From assembly GCF_902506325.1 (NCBI RefSeq), contig NZ_LR732330.1, positions 62,001 to 126,000 on the forward strand: 64,000 nt of DNA, read 5' to 3'. Under the pieces are notes generated by a model. The model was not told where the DNA came from. It worked only from the letters and a program-made list of their open reading frames with translations, and did not search any database. Made by a program: the position numbers and the translations under genes. Shown here in pieces: positions 35,785 through 44,125 of this stretch (position 1 is its first letter; every line of letters starts with the position of its first letter). This DNA is from Limnobacter sp. 130 (lineage in GTDB: Bacteria; Pseudomonadota; Gammaproteobacteria; Burkholderiales; Burkholderiaceae_B).

Positions 35785-36528
35785 ATGGACATATTGATCA
35801 GCGAAGAAAAGGGCGTTCGCCAACTTCATTTCGGCAGTGACTGGGTGCAGGGTGCAATGCGCATTGCAAGGCCCTATGCGCTTGAACTTGAGTACACCCG
35901 GGAAATGATGGCGCCGCTTTTGTTGAATCCAGATTCACAATGGCCTAGAAATGCCTTGTTTGTTGGCTTGGGGGTGGGAGCCTTGCCCAAGTTTTTGCAC
36001 AAACACCGGCCCAATGCCAAAATTACAGTGATTGAAATATCACACGCCGTGGTGGCCGCTGCGCAAATGCATTTCAAGCTGCCTCCGTTTTCCCCAGGTT
36101 TTCATGTTGAGGTCAGTTGTGGTGCTGACTACATGGCGAAATCGGTGGCAAGCAGCGCGCGTCAATTCGATTTGATCATGGTGGATGGCTTCGATGGAAA
36201 AGCCAAAGTAGGGCCTTTGAATTCCACAGCCTTTTATTTGAATTGCAAAGCCTTGCTGAGCGAGCAGGGTTACCTGGTGGCCAATTTATTGAGCAACCAA
36301 AAGGATTCGGCGCAAAGCAAACAGCGATTGCTGGATGCATTCGATGGAAATGCTGTGGCCTTGGCACCCTGCGCCAGCGGCAATGTGATTGCATTGGCCC
36401 ATGTGGGCGCTGGTTTTTCAGCGACCGAGGCCGATTTGTATGCCAATTGCCAGCGCTTAAAAGAAGAAACTGCCCTAAATTTGTCTAATACAGTGGCCAA
36501 ACTAATCGAAGCCTGTCCAAAAGTTTAA
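35785..36528 (+). CDS. Spermidine-synthase-like methyltransferase-fold protein
   Basis: 247 residues from ATG 35785 (a TTG at 35776 is in frame). It has the spermidine synthase/methyltransferase Rossmann core: ALFVGLGVGALPKFLHKHRP near 55-74, VIEISHAVVAAAQMHF near 82 and FDLIMVDGFDG near 130. The VxxVE and D-D motifs that bind polyamine and decarboxylated SAM in true SpeE are altered (IEIS, DGFD), so substrate is uncertain. Follows psd by 20 bases on the same strand. Confidence 0.75.
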   Translation: MDILISEEKGVRQLHFGSDWVQGAMRIARPYALELEYTREMMAPLLLNPDSQWPRNALFVGLGVGALPKFLHKHRPNAKITVIEISHAVVAAAQMHFKLPPFSPGFHVEVSCGADYMAKSVASSARQFDLIMVDGFDGKAKVGPLNSTAFYLNCKALLSEQGYLVANLLSNQKDSAQSKQRLLDAFDGNAVALAPCASGNVIALAHVGAGFSATEADLYANCQRLKEETALNLSNTVAKLIEACPKV

Positions 36529-36579
36529 ATTGCACGCCTAAAATAGGACACAAATTAAATTTATAGAGACGTCGCAGCC

Positions 36580-37029
36580 ATGCAAAAAGATCAACATTCC
36601 ATCTGGTTTTCCACGCCAAATTTGGACAACATGAATGCCATGTGCAAGAACACCGCGTGCGAAGCACTGGGCATTGAAATTACCGAAGTAGGTCACGATT
36701 TTATTCGCGGCACCATGCCAGCCGATGCCCGCACATTCCAGCCGTTTGGTTTGGTACATGGCGGCGCCAATGTGGTGTTGGCAGAAACACTGGGAAGCAT
36801 CGGTGCCAATTTGCTGGTCGACAACAGCAAATTTTATTGTGTCGGGCAGGAAGTCAACGCCAACCATTTGCGTGGCGTTAGAAGTGGCAAAGTAACGGGC
36901 ACCGCCAAGTTGTGGCATGCCGGTAAAAGTTCTCAGGTGTGGAATATTGAACTGCATGATGACTCAGGAAAACTGAGTTGCATTTCCCGACTCACCATGG
37001 CTGTAGTGCCTGTTCCCGGTTCAAAATAA
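36580..37029 (+). CDS. Hotdog-fold thioesterase (PaaI/MenI type)
   Basis: 149 residues. FGLVHGGANVVLAETLGS near 56-73 is the hotdog signature with active-site Gly-Gly helix and Glu, followed by GQEVNANHLRGVRSGKVTGTAKL, the substrate-binding strand region of PaaI/EntH/MenI-type acyl-CoA thioesterases. It should hydrolyse an aromatic or medium acyl-CoA. Three bases separate it from the next gene, so it leads a compact run of three genes (thioesterase, DUF2237, methyltransferase). Confidence 0.87.
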   Translation: MQKDQHSIWFSTPNLDNMNAMCKNTACEALGIEITEVGHDFIRGTMPADARTFQPFGLVHGGANVVLAETLGSIGANLLVDNSKFYCVGQEVNANHLRGVRSGKVTGTAKLWHAGKSSQVWNIELHDDSGKLSCISRLTMAVVPVPGSK

Positions 37030-37032
37030 TTC

Positions 37033-37413
37033 ATGTCGAAAGTCACTGTGAAACAAGATAAAAACGTCCTCGGTGGGCCCTTGCTTGCCTGTTCCTACGC
37101 ACCCCTTACTGGTTTTATGCGAGATGGCTGTTGCAGCACCGGCCCCAATGATTTGGGCCGCCACGTGGTGTGTGCCAAAGTCACCCAAGAATTTCTGGAA
37201 TTTCAGTTGCGCATGGGCAACGACCTGATCAGCCCCATGCCACAGTATCGCTTTGCAGGCCTAAAGCCGGGTGACCGCTGGTGCGTGTGTGCCGTTCGCT
37301 GGCTTGAGGCCTACGAGGCGGGTGTTGCACCACCCGTATACCTTGAGGGTACCAATCAAACAGCGCTTGATGTTGTGCCCTTGGAAACCTTGCTTGAACA
37401 CTCAATTCTGTAA
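37033..37413 (+). CDS. DUF2237 family protein
   Basis: 126 residues matching DUF2237: KNVLGGPLLACSYAPLTGF near the start, RDGCCSTGPNDLGRHVVCA near 30-48, and PGDRWCVCAVRWLEA near 77-91. Cysteines in both segments are conserved in the family and could bind metal. Function is unknown. Nine bases separate it from the methyltransferase gene downstream. Confidence 0.9.
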   Translation: MSKVTVKQDKNVLGGPLLACSYAPLTGFMRDGCCSTGPNDLGRHVVCAKVTQEFLEFQLRMGNDLISPMPQYRFAGLKPGDRWCVCAVRWLEAYEAGVAPPVYLEGTNQTALDVVPLETLLEHSIL

Positions 37414-37421
37414 AGGACCTT

Positions 37422-38294
37422 ATGGTTAAAAAGCTTGCCTCGCAGTGGCTGTCCGCAGCCCGTATCAGCCCCACTGCGCTGTACACGGGGCAGGTTTGGC
37501 AAACCACAGGTCGATCCATTCCGGAATTGAAATCCATGCCTGCCAGCGCCTTGCACATGGCGTTGGCACCTTCCATGTTTGTGTCCCGCAGTTTCGGAGG
37601 CCCGACACTGGAAGATTTTCTGCTGGCCCGTCACGATTTAATTGATCACCATCTGACCGAATTGATTGAGTCTGGCAAAGCAACCCAAATCATCGAGATC
37701 GCAGCGGGCTTGTCACCCCGTGGCAGTCGGTTTGTTGAACGTTACGGCGACAGAATCACTTACATTGAAGCTGACCTGCCCGGCATGGTGGCGCAGAAGA
37801 AAAAACTGCTGGCGACCCGGTTGCGTGCCTGCCCCAATCACCATGTCAAAGTGGTGGATGCTTTTGCTGAAGAGGGTGCACACAGCCTGGATGGTTTGGC
37901 CATGCAGCTAGACACCGCCAAGGGGCTGGTGGTGATTACCGAAGGGTTACTGAACTATTTCGACAAAGACTCGGTGTTGAACCTGTGGTCGCGAATTTCT
38001 CACACCTTGACGCAGTTTGCGCACGGTACTTACCTGTCCGATATCCACATGCAGGCTCAAAATTCAGACCCCTTGGCCCAGGCCTTTGTAAGCGGGCTTG
38101 GTATTTTTGTGCGCGGCAAAGTGCACCTGCATTTTGAGACAGCCGGGCATTTGCAATTGGCCATGGAAAATCTCGGTATGGCCTGCCAGGTGTTAACACC
38201 CAGCGATTTTGCAGAACAAGTGCCTGCTTGCACAGGCAAAGGTGCAGACTTTTGTCGTGTCTTGTTTGCGCGCCCTGCCAGTGCTGTAAAGTAG
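37422..38294 (+). CDS. LCM-family class I SAM methyltransferase
   Basis: 290 residues. IIEIAAGLSPRGSRFVERYGD near 90-110 is the SAM-binding loop, ITYIEADLPGM follows, and VITEGLLNYFD near 168-178 is the characteristic motif of leucine-carboxyl-methyltransferase-like and TIGR00027-type enzymes. It probably O-methylates a carboxyl or hydroxyl on a small molecule. Third gene of the thioesterase-DUF2237 run; 38 bases separate it from the DUF1329 gene. Confidence 0.85.
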   Translation: MVKKLASQWLSAARISPTALYTGQVWQTTGRSIPELKSMPASALHMALAPSMFVSRSFGGPTLEDFLLARHDLIDHHLTELIESGKATQIIEIAAGLSPRGSRFVERYGDRITYIEADLPGMVAQKKKLLATRLRACPNHHVKVVDAFAEEGAHSLDGLAMQLDTAKGLVVITEGLLNYFDKDSVLNLWSRISHTLTQFAHGTYLSDIHMQAQNSDPLAQAFVSGLGIFVRGKVHLHFETAGHLQLAMENLGMACQVLTPSDFAEQVPACTGKGADFCRVLFARPASAVK

Positions 38295-38332
38295 CTTGAC
38301 AAGAAAAAGCAGAGCAACAAGCAGGAGACAAG

Positions 38333-39658
38333 ATGAATTTCCACATATTGCGAGGTGTTGTAGCCTCGGCGGTGTTCGTGATCATGGGCAGCACAAGTGC
38401 CATGGCTCAAACAGGTTCAACAAATGCCTTGGGTGCCGAAATCGCCGGCAATGCGGCTGGCACGATCCCCGAGTGGACCGGTGGTTTGACAAAGCCTCCC
38501 GCCGGGTTTGATCCCAAGAACGGTTACATCGATCCATTTGCGGGTGAAAAGCCTTTATTCGTGGTGAATCAAAGTAATTTGGCCCAGCACGAAAAGTTTT
38601 TGCCTGCCGGGCAAATTGCGTTGATTAAACGCTACCCGAACTACAGCATTCCTGTTTATAAAACACACCGCACTGCCGCTTTTTCACCAGAGATGATGAC
38701 GAGCATCAAGATGGAAGCTGGCAAAGTCAAGTTGGCGCATGACGGCTTGGCTGTGGAAGGTGTTCAATCCACCAGCGTGCCATTTCCGCAGCCTAAAAAT
38801 GGATTGGAAGCCGTTTGGAACACCTTGCTGCGCCGCCCAGCGCAAACTTTAAGGTCGCACACCGCCGGTTTTGTTGCCGGCAACGGCAGCAGGCCAGTAA
38901 CTTTTGCCAGCAGCCAAACCATTGCGTGGGCGCCTTCAATTGGCAAAGCGGGCAGCACCTTGCTGTTCGCGCTTATCGGTGAATCCACAAAGCCTTCGGC
39001 ACAATCGGGTGAAGCCCTGTTGGTGCTCGACACCTTGAATTTCAAAGATGACACCCGCAATGCATGGATTGTGAATTCTGGCCAGCGGCGGGTATTGCGC
39101 GCACCTGAATTGGTGCATGCAGCCCCGGCAGGCAATACAGACGCCTTGCGCACTGTTGACGACATTTACGGTTTCAACGGTTCGCCTGAACGGTTTGACT
39201 GGAAGCTGCTGGGCAAGCGTGAAATGTACATTCCGTACAACAACTACAAGCTCAGTGACAAAAGCCTGAAGTACGACAACATGCTCAACGATGCTTTTTT
39301 GAAGTCTGAGTTGACCCGGTTTGAGTTGCATCGCGTTTGGGTGATCGAAGGCACACTGAAGCCTGGTTCTGAACACATTTACTCAAAGCGCACCATGTAT
39401 GTCGATGAAGACAGCTGGTACGTGGCCTTGATGGACCAGTACGACACGAAAGGCGAGCTGTGGCGCGTCAAAATGTTGTACCTGATGCAGGCTTATGACG
39501 CGCCAGGTTTGTACACCTCTGGCGAGGTTCAGCATGATCTGAATGCGCGCAAGTCTGTGTTCGGCGCATTACAGAATGAAGAGCCCGCCACGGAATTCAA
39601 TGTTTCCGTAAGACCTGGCGATTTCACGCCTGCTGCATTGCGCAAGTTGATGCGCTGA
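38333..39658 (+). CDS. DUF1329 family outer-membrane/periplasmic protein
   Basis: 441 residues with a Sec signal peptide cleaved near AMAQ. The mature start GTIPEWTGG and later FNGSPERFDWKLLGKREMYIPYNNY (about 280-305), THRTAAFSPE and ELHRVWVIEGTLK match DUF1329, a LolB/LppX-like beta-fold family common near steroid, fatty-acid and hydrophobic-substrate degradation genes. It may carry a hydrophobic ligand across the periplasm; unproven. GGAG precedes the ATG. A clear terminator follows. Confidence 0.9.
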   Translation: MNFHILRGVVASAVFVIMGSTSAMAQTGSTNALGAEIAGNAAGTIPEWTGGLTKPPAGFDPKNGYIDPFAGEKPLFVVNQSNLAQHEKFLPAGQIALIKRYPNYSIPVYKTHRTAAFSPEMMTSIKMEAGKVKLAHDGLAVEGVQSTSVPFPQPKNGLEAVWNTLLRRPAQTLRSHTAGFVAGNGSRPVTFASSQTIAWAPSIGKAGSTLLFALIGESTKPSAQSGEALLVLDTLNFKDDTRNAWIVNSGQRRVLRAPELVHAAPAGNTDALRTVDDIYGFNGSPERFDWKLLGKREMYIPYNNYKLSDKSLKYDNMLNDAFLKSELTRFELHRVWVIEGTLKPGSEHIYSKRTMYVDEDSWYVALMDQYDTKGELWRVKMLYLMQAYDAPGLYTSGEVQHDLNARKSVFGALQNEEPATEFNVSVRPGDFTPAALRKLMR

Positions 39659-39672
39659 CTTTAAGGGATATT

Positions 39673-39697
39673 GCACTCGGGATTTAGAGTGCTTTTT
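39673..39697 (+). terminator. Intrinsic terminator
   Basis: GCACTC-GGGATTTA-GAGTGC followed by TTTTT, 15 bases after the DUF1329 stop. It separates that gene from the ABC1 kinase gene. Confidence 0.75.
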
Positions 39698-39768
39698 CAT
39701 CTGCTCAGGGCGGCCAGCCACTACAATGTCGCCCAACTCATTTTGTATTCGCAAGGACTTTTCGCAGC

Positions 39769-41184
39769 ATGGCCGAGCAGGACAAACCCGACAACTCAGA
39801 AGGTAGTGCTGAAGACAGCACCATGGACCGCATCAAAACCGGTGCCTTTGAGCGCAATGTTGCCTTGACTCGCATGGGTGTTGGTGCGGGTGCCAAAATT
39901 GCCGGGCACACGGTACGAAATCTGTTCCGTCGCGGTGAATCCAAAGACGAAGCCAACCGTAATTTTTACAGAGCTCAGGCCAAAGAGTTGGCCGACGAGC
40001 TGGGGCGGTTGAAAGGCAGCGTAATGAAGGCAGGGCAAATGCTTTCTCTGTATGGACAATATTTTTTGCCAGAGGAGGCGGTCGAAGTTCTCGCGACACT
40101 TCAGGACAACACGCCTGCAGTCAGTTGGTCATTTGTTGAGCCTCAGCTAATTGATGCTTTGGGCGAGAAGACCATCGCAAAGCTCGATATCCAGCGTAAA
40201 CCCATTGCGGCAGCCTCTTTGGGGCAAGCGCACTTGGCGACTATCAAAGCCACGGGTGAGCAGGTCGTGGTCAAAATTCAATACCCAGGTGTAGCCAACG
40301 CCATCGACACTGACATACGCACTTTGTCCCGGCTGATCTCAGCCACACGCCTTGCGCCAAAGGCGCTTGATTTGACCGACGTGTTCAATGAATTGCGGGA
40401 CATGCTGGTTCGTGAATGTGACTATGTACAAGAACGGGAATTTACTGAAATCTTTCACGACAGGCTGCAAGGTGATTCGCGCTTTATCGTGCCCAAGGTT
40501 TATCCCGAGTTTTGTGCCCAACGCGTGCTGACCACGCGTTACGAGCCCGGGTTTTCAGTGTCTTCCAAAGAAGTGCAGGCCTTGTCGCAAAGTCGCAGAA
40601 ATGCACTGGCGAAAAGCTTTGCCGAATTGTTTGTTACCGAGTTTTTTGACTGGAAGCTGGTTCAAACAGACCCTCACTTTGGAAACTATCGGGTTCGCAT
40701 CGATCCCAATGGCGAAAATGATCAAATTGTGACACTCGACTTTGGCGCAACCAGGCCCTTTGATACCTCGTTTGTTGCAAATTACGGGCGAATTGTGCGC
40801 GGGTCCCTTCAGGCCGACAGGCAAGAGGTGGCACGAGGTGTTCTGGACATCGGCTTGATGGACGCCAACACACCTCAATCCTTTCTGGAAGGGTTTGGCG
40901 ATTTGACCGAATTGATTGTTGAACCGTTTCGCAAACCATTCGATCCCATGGTGCCCGACAGGCTATACACCCCCGGCGGTGCCTATCGTTTTGGTGACAC
41001 GGATTTGCCCGCCCGCGTGGGACAAACAGCGGCATTGAAAATGATGTCCAAGCACTTCAAGATTCCACCCCAGGAAATCATATTTCTGCACCGTCGCATC
41101 GGCGGTGTCTTGGTCACCCTGAAAACCTTGCGGGCCGAACTCCGTTTGCATGAGCTACTCAAGCCTCACCTCGCTTTGAACTAG
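39769..41184 (+). CDS. ABC1/ADCK (UbiB-like) atypical kinase
   Basis: 471 residues, without a C-terminal membrane anchor. The KxGQ motif is present as MKAGQMLSLYGQYFLPEE near 86-103, the Ala-rich loop as AAASLGQAHLA, nucleotide-binding Lys in VVVKIQYPG, then ECDYVQE, DPHFGNYRV and TLDFGATR. ABC1 proteins support ubiquinone biosynthesis and lipid homeostasis; the short cytosolic form here is like ADCK/AarF-type rather than classical UbiB. Monocistronic by appearance, with a terminator before it. Confidence 0.9.
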   Translation: MAEQDKPDNSEGSAEDSTMDRIKTGAFERNVALTRMGVGAGAKIAGHTVRNLFRRGESKDEANRNFYRAQAKELADELGRLKGSVMKAGQMLSLYGQYFLPEEAVEVLATLQDNTPAVSWSFVEPQLIDALGEKTIAKLDIQRKPIAAASLGQAHLATIKATGEQVVVKIQYPGVANAIDTDIRTLSRLISATRLAPKALDLTDVFNELRDMLVRECDYVQEREFTEIFHDRLQGDSRFIVPKVYPEFCAQRVLTTRYEPGFSVSSKEVQALSQSRRNALAKSFAELFVTEFFDWKLVQTDPHFGNYRVRIDPNGENDQIVTLDFGATRPFDTSFVANYGRIVRGSLQADRQEVARGVLDIGLMDANTPQSFLEGFGDLTELIVEPFRKPFDPMVPDRLYTPGGAYRFGDTDLPARVGQTAALKMMSKHFKIPPQEIIFLHRRIGGVLVTLKTLRAELRLHELLKPHLALN

Positions 41185-41410
41185 GTCAAAACTTAGGCGA
41201 CTTTCCTTTGTCCGGAATTGTCAATCAAAAAGCCGTTTTCACATCAAACGGCAGGAACCTTTGCGTCTTTACATGCTCTAAATGTGCGTTAATGGTTACT
41301 GCACTGCATATTAATTATCTTTATTGAGCATATAGAGTAATTTGCATTGCCCTGCCTATCGGCTTGTGGTCAAATGACCAAAGTTGTCCTAGACAAAAAA
41401 GGCGAACAAG

Positions 41411-41824
41411 ATGTCAACAGCGCAAGATTCAATCGGAGTGGTGGTACTGGAGCCCAACAAACAGTTGTTGGACAAAATTTGTGCGTTCGCCCAGAAAGTA
41501 TGGGGTCAGCATGAAGTACTGCCGCGTCAAACTGGCAAGGAGTTGGCCTTGGCTGCATACAATCTCAGCGCAGGTCTGGTGGTGGTTCGCGCCAGCTTTC
41601 AGCGTTCAAGTGCCTTGATTCAAAGTACTTTGCTGGACATGTACGCAGCAGGAACACAAATCCTGATCATCCAGGACACACCATTCAGGGTGTCTGAATC
41701 TACCTGGGCCTCGTTTGCTGGATTGCATTTTTTATCTGACAAAGCCACGGACGATCAACTGAACGATTTGCTCACCATGACCTTGGTGCGCCACTGCATG
41801 CCTCAATTCAATAAACTGATTTGA
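41411..41824 (+). CDS. Hypothetical protein
   Basis: 137 residues, soluble, alternating strands and helices (SIGVVVLEPNKQLLDKICAF, LSAGLVVVRASF, TQILIIQDTPF), which resembles a response-regulator receiver-type alpha/beta fold, but the acidic pocket and phospho-acceptor Asp are not evident. Family unknown. A 226-base upstream gap contains a GCCGTTT/AAACGGC hairpin and AT-rich promoter-like sequence. Confidence 0.65.
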   Translation: MSTAQDSIGVVVLEPNKQLLDKICAFAQKVWGQHEVLPRQTGKELALAAYNLSAGLVVVRASFQRSSALIQSTLLDMYAAGTQILIIQDTPFRVSESTWASFAGLHFLSDKATDDQLNDLLTMTLVRHCMPQFNKLI

Positions 41825-41866
41825 CCTAGACAGACAATCTAAGTCATTTTGTATTTGCAGCCAAAA

Positions 41867-42931
41867 CTACCGCAAATTAATGGTGTCGCCATGCCCCAGC
41901 AACTGAAAGTCGCTGGGTTCAACCGCTTGTTTTTCAAGTGCAAGCTTCAAGTCGCCGATGGGTTGATCCAGCGGTTCATCGGTCAACTCGAACGTACCCC
42001 AATGTATGCCCATGGATTTTGCTGAACGTACATCTTTGTGAATTTGTACTGCTTCGTCGGGGTTGATGTGTTGGGCTTTCATAAACCAGCGTGGTTCATA
42101 GGCGCCCACGGCAATCGCGCTGAAATCAAACGGCCCCAGGCGTTTGCCGATTTCTTCGAAGTCTTTGCTGTAACCCGTGTCGCCCGAGAAGTAGAAGTTC
42201 AAGTCTGGGCTTTTCAATGTCCAACCGCCCCACAGGGATTTGTTTCGATCCGTTAGCGTGCGTGCAGACCAGTGGTAGGCAGGTACGAACGTAATTTTGT
42301 TTTGTCCCATGGTGTGGGTTTCCCACCAATCCATTTCCTTGACCTTTGCAACACCCCAGCTTGTGAGGAGTGGCTCAAGTCCCAATGGCACAAGGAATAG
42401 GGTGTCTGGCTGTTGTTTGGCCAATTTCACCACGGTGTTGTGGTCCAAATGATCGTAATGGCTGTGACTAATCACGACCGCATCAATTTTTGGCAGGTTT
42501 TCAACACGGCTTGGTGACTGAACCTTGCGGGACGGACCCGCCCATTGCACCGGAAATGCGCGAATCGAAAAGTGGGGGTCGGTCAGCATGGTAAAACCAT
42601 TGGTACGCACCATTACAGTTGCGTGTCCAAGCCAGGTGGCTGTGGTTTCTGAGTATTGGGCAAGTTGGCTTTTGTCGAATTTTTTTTGGGGAAAGTCGGC
42701 GTAGCTGGCGATGAACTCGCCAGGAGGCGGGGGCAAGTCTTTTCCGAATCGTTCACGATACCAGCGCAGTAAATCTGACATGGGTTTCGAGACAATGGTG
42801 CCATCCGAGTTCACAAAGCCATCTGGCCTGTGGTGCGGTTTGTTGAAGTCAAAATAAGGATTGGAAGCAGCACAACCCTGAATCAAGAAACCTGCAATCA
42901 AACTAAAAGCGCCAGCTACAACATACTTCAT
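41867..42931 (-). CDS. MBL-fold metallo-hydrolase lipoprotein (NAPE-PLD/UlaG-like)
   Basis: 354 residues. Signal peptide with FLIQGC places it as a lipoprotein. ATWLGHATVMVRTNG near 93-107, HSHYDHLD (metal-binding) near 155-162, PAYHWSAR, FSGDTGYSKDF and the final HWGTFELTDEP/LGHGDTI match NAPE-PLD-like metallo-beta-lactamase enzymes, which hydrolyse phosphodiester bonds in N-acyl lipids. It lies 17 bases after a small membrane protein gene controlled by a LexA box, so it may be induced in the SOS response. Confidence 0.85.
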   Translation of the reverse strand: MKYVVAGAFSLIAGFLIQGCAASNPYFDFNKPHHRPDGFVNSDGTIVSKPMSDLLRWYRERFGKDLPPPPGEFIASYADFPQKKFDKSQLAQYSETTATWLGHATVMVRTNGFTMLTDPHFSIRAFPVQWAGPSRKVQSPSRVENLPKIDAVVISHSHYDHLDHNTVVKLAKQQPDTLFLVPLGLEPLLTSWGVAKVKEMDWWETHTMGQNKITFVPAYHWSARTLTDRNKSLWGGWTLKSPDLNFYFSGDTGYSKDFEEIGKRLGPFDFSAIAVGAYEPRWFMKAQHINPDEAVQIHKDVRSAKSMGIHWGTFELTDEPLDQPIGDLKLALEKQAVEPSDFQLLGHGDTINLR

Positions 42932-42948
42932 GGTTCAACACGGATGAA

Positions 42949-43218
42949 TTAGAGTTCCTTCCACTGTGTTGCAAGGTACACCGCAACAGGCAAGCCGAAG
43001 TAGAGCAAACAAAGTACTCTGAAATGGTCCAGTGATTCTACCGCAGTGCTGCTGTTTGTGTTCAATTCAAGCCCGCCCAATTGAGCAGGGTTTCCGGCGA
43101 AGGCAAGTTCAAGGGTGCTGCTGGTTTCAAACAGGGGCGCAATGAATGCAGGTTCGAGTACAAATGCGCAACCCAGCACCCACACAATAAAAAACAAGGC
43201 AAATCGCTTGATACTCAT
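42949..43218 (-). CDS. Small two-helix membrane protein behind an SOS box
   Basis: 89 residues with hydrophobic segments at about 6-24 (FALFFIVWVLGCAFVL) and 66-83 (FRVLCLLYFGLPVAVYLA), joined by an extracytoplasmic Ser/Thr/Leu-rich loop. No family recognised. A good ribosome site (AGGAG) lies about seven bases before the ATG. The LexA box lies 58-73 bases upstream. Small membrane proteins under LexA control are often division inhibitors in other bacteria; that role is inference only. Probably cotranscribed with the metallo-hydrolase. Confidence 0.7.
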   Translation of the reverse strand: MSIKRFALFFIVWVLGCAFVLEPAFIAPLFETSSTLELAFAGNPAQLGGLELNTNSSTAVESLDHFRVLCLLYFGLPVAVYLATQWKEL

Positions 43219-43275
43219 CTTGATTACTCCTATCGCTATTTAGGTGTCGCTCTGAAAACAACTGTACAATAAACA

Positions 43276-43291
43276 CTGTAACTGTGTACAG
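43276..43291. promoter_or_regulatory. LexA (SOS) box
   Basis: CTGT-AACTGTGT-ACAG is an exact CTGTN8ACAG site, flanked as A-CTGT...ACAG-TA to match the longer TACTGT...ACAGTA consensus at all but the first base. It lies in the gap between the divergent small membrane protein gene and dienelactone hydrolase gene, closer to the former. Partial second copy at 43262-43278. Confidence 0.8.
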
Positions 43292-43397
43292 TATTTTTTA
43301 ACTTCTGTGGTTTTTTGTAGTCTCGTCACACTCACGCGGACAAATGCAGGCGCTACAATTCGAATTCGCTTGTTTCATCCATACAGAGAGGAGCTAT

Positions 43398-44102
43398 ATG
43401 CAGTCCCAACGAATCTCGATCAATGCCAAAGATGGCGGCCAGTTTGGCGCTTACCTGTCACTTCCCCCTACGGGCAAAGGCCCTGGTATATTGTTGATAC
43501 AAGAAATATTTGGTGTGAATCAACACATTCGTGAGGTGGCCGACCAATACGCAAGCGATGGTTTTGTGGTTCTAGCCCCCGATGTTTTTTGGCGCCAGGA
43601 ACCTGGTCTAGATATTGGTTATGACGATGCCGGTTTCAAGAAAGGGTTCGGGCTGATGCAGGGCATGGACTTTCCCAAAGCGGTTGAAGATTTATGTGCC
43701 GCTGCCGAAGCCTTGAAGGCTCGGGATGAGGTTGAAGGTAAAGTGGCCAGTCTTGGTTATTGCATGGGTGGCATGTTGTCTTACCTGGTGGGCACAACAC
43801 CTGGAGCCGTAGATGCAAGTGTTTGCTACTACGGAGGCGGTATCCATACCGCGCTTGATCGCGCGCCGCAAGCCAAGGTCCCGATGCTGATGCACTTTGC
43901 CGAAAAGGACGGATTTATTCCAATGGATGCAGTCGCTCAAATCAAGGCTGCGTTTGAGTCCAATCGTGGCGTGGAAATTCACACCTACCCGAATGTTGAT
44001 CATGGTTTTAATTGTTGGGGGCGCCCCATGTACCAACAAAAAGCAGCCGCATTGGCCAGAGGCCGTTCGCTTGAGTTTTTGTCCCGAACCATTTCGGCCT
44101 AA
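43398..44102 (+). CDS. Dienelactone hydrolase family protein
   Basis: 234 residues from ATG 43398, preceded by AGAGGAG; a longer frame from 43344 lacks a ribosome site. [21 protein letters not shown] near 33-53 gives the Glu and oxyanion region, GYCMGGML near 118 the nucleophile Cys, and [11 protein letters not shown] near 200 the catalytic His of the DLH family. These hydrolyse dienelactones in chlorocatechol degradation and other lactones or esters; no ring-cleavage genes are near, so substrate is open. The LexA box lies about 107 bases upstream. Confidence 0.9.
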   Translation: MQSQRISINAKDGGQFGAYLSLPPTGKGPGILLIQEIFGVNQHIREVADQYASDGFVVLAPDVFWRQEPGLDIGYDDAGFKKGFGLMQGMDFPKAVEDLCAAAEALKARDEVEGKVASLGYCMGGMLSYLVGTTPGAVDASVCYYGGGIHTALDRAPQAKVPMLMHFAEKDGFIPMDAVAQIKAAFESNRGVEIHTYPNVDHGFNCWGRPMYQQKAAALARGRSLEFLSRTISA

Positions 44103-44125
44103 GCCATTTTCCAAAGGCAACATTC

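Noticed and set aside
41232-41252. GCCGTTT/AAACGGC hairpin after the ABC1 kinase gene as a terminator
   Set aside because: No T-run on the plus strand; a T-run exists only on the minus strand, where no nearby transcript needs it.
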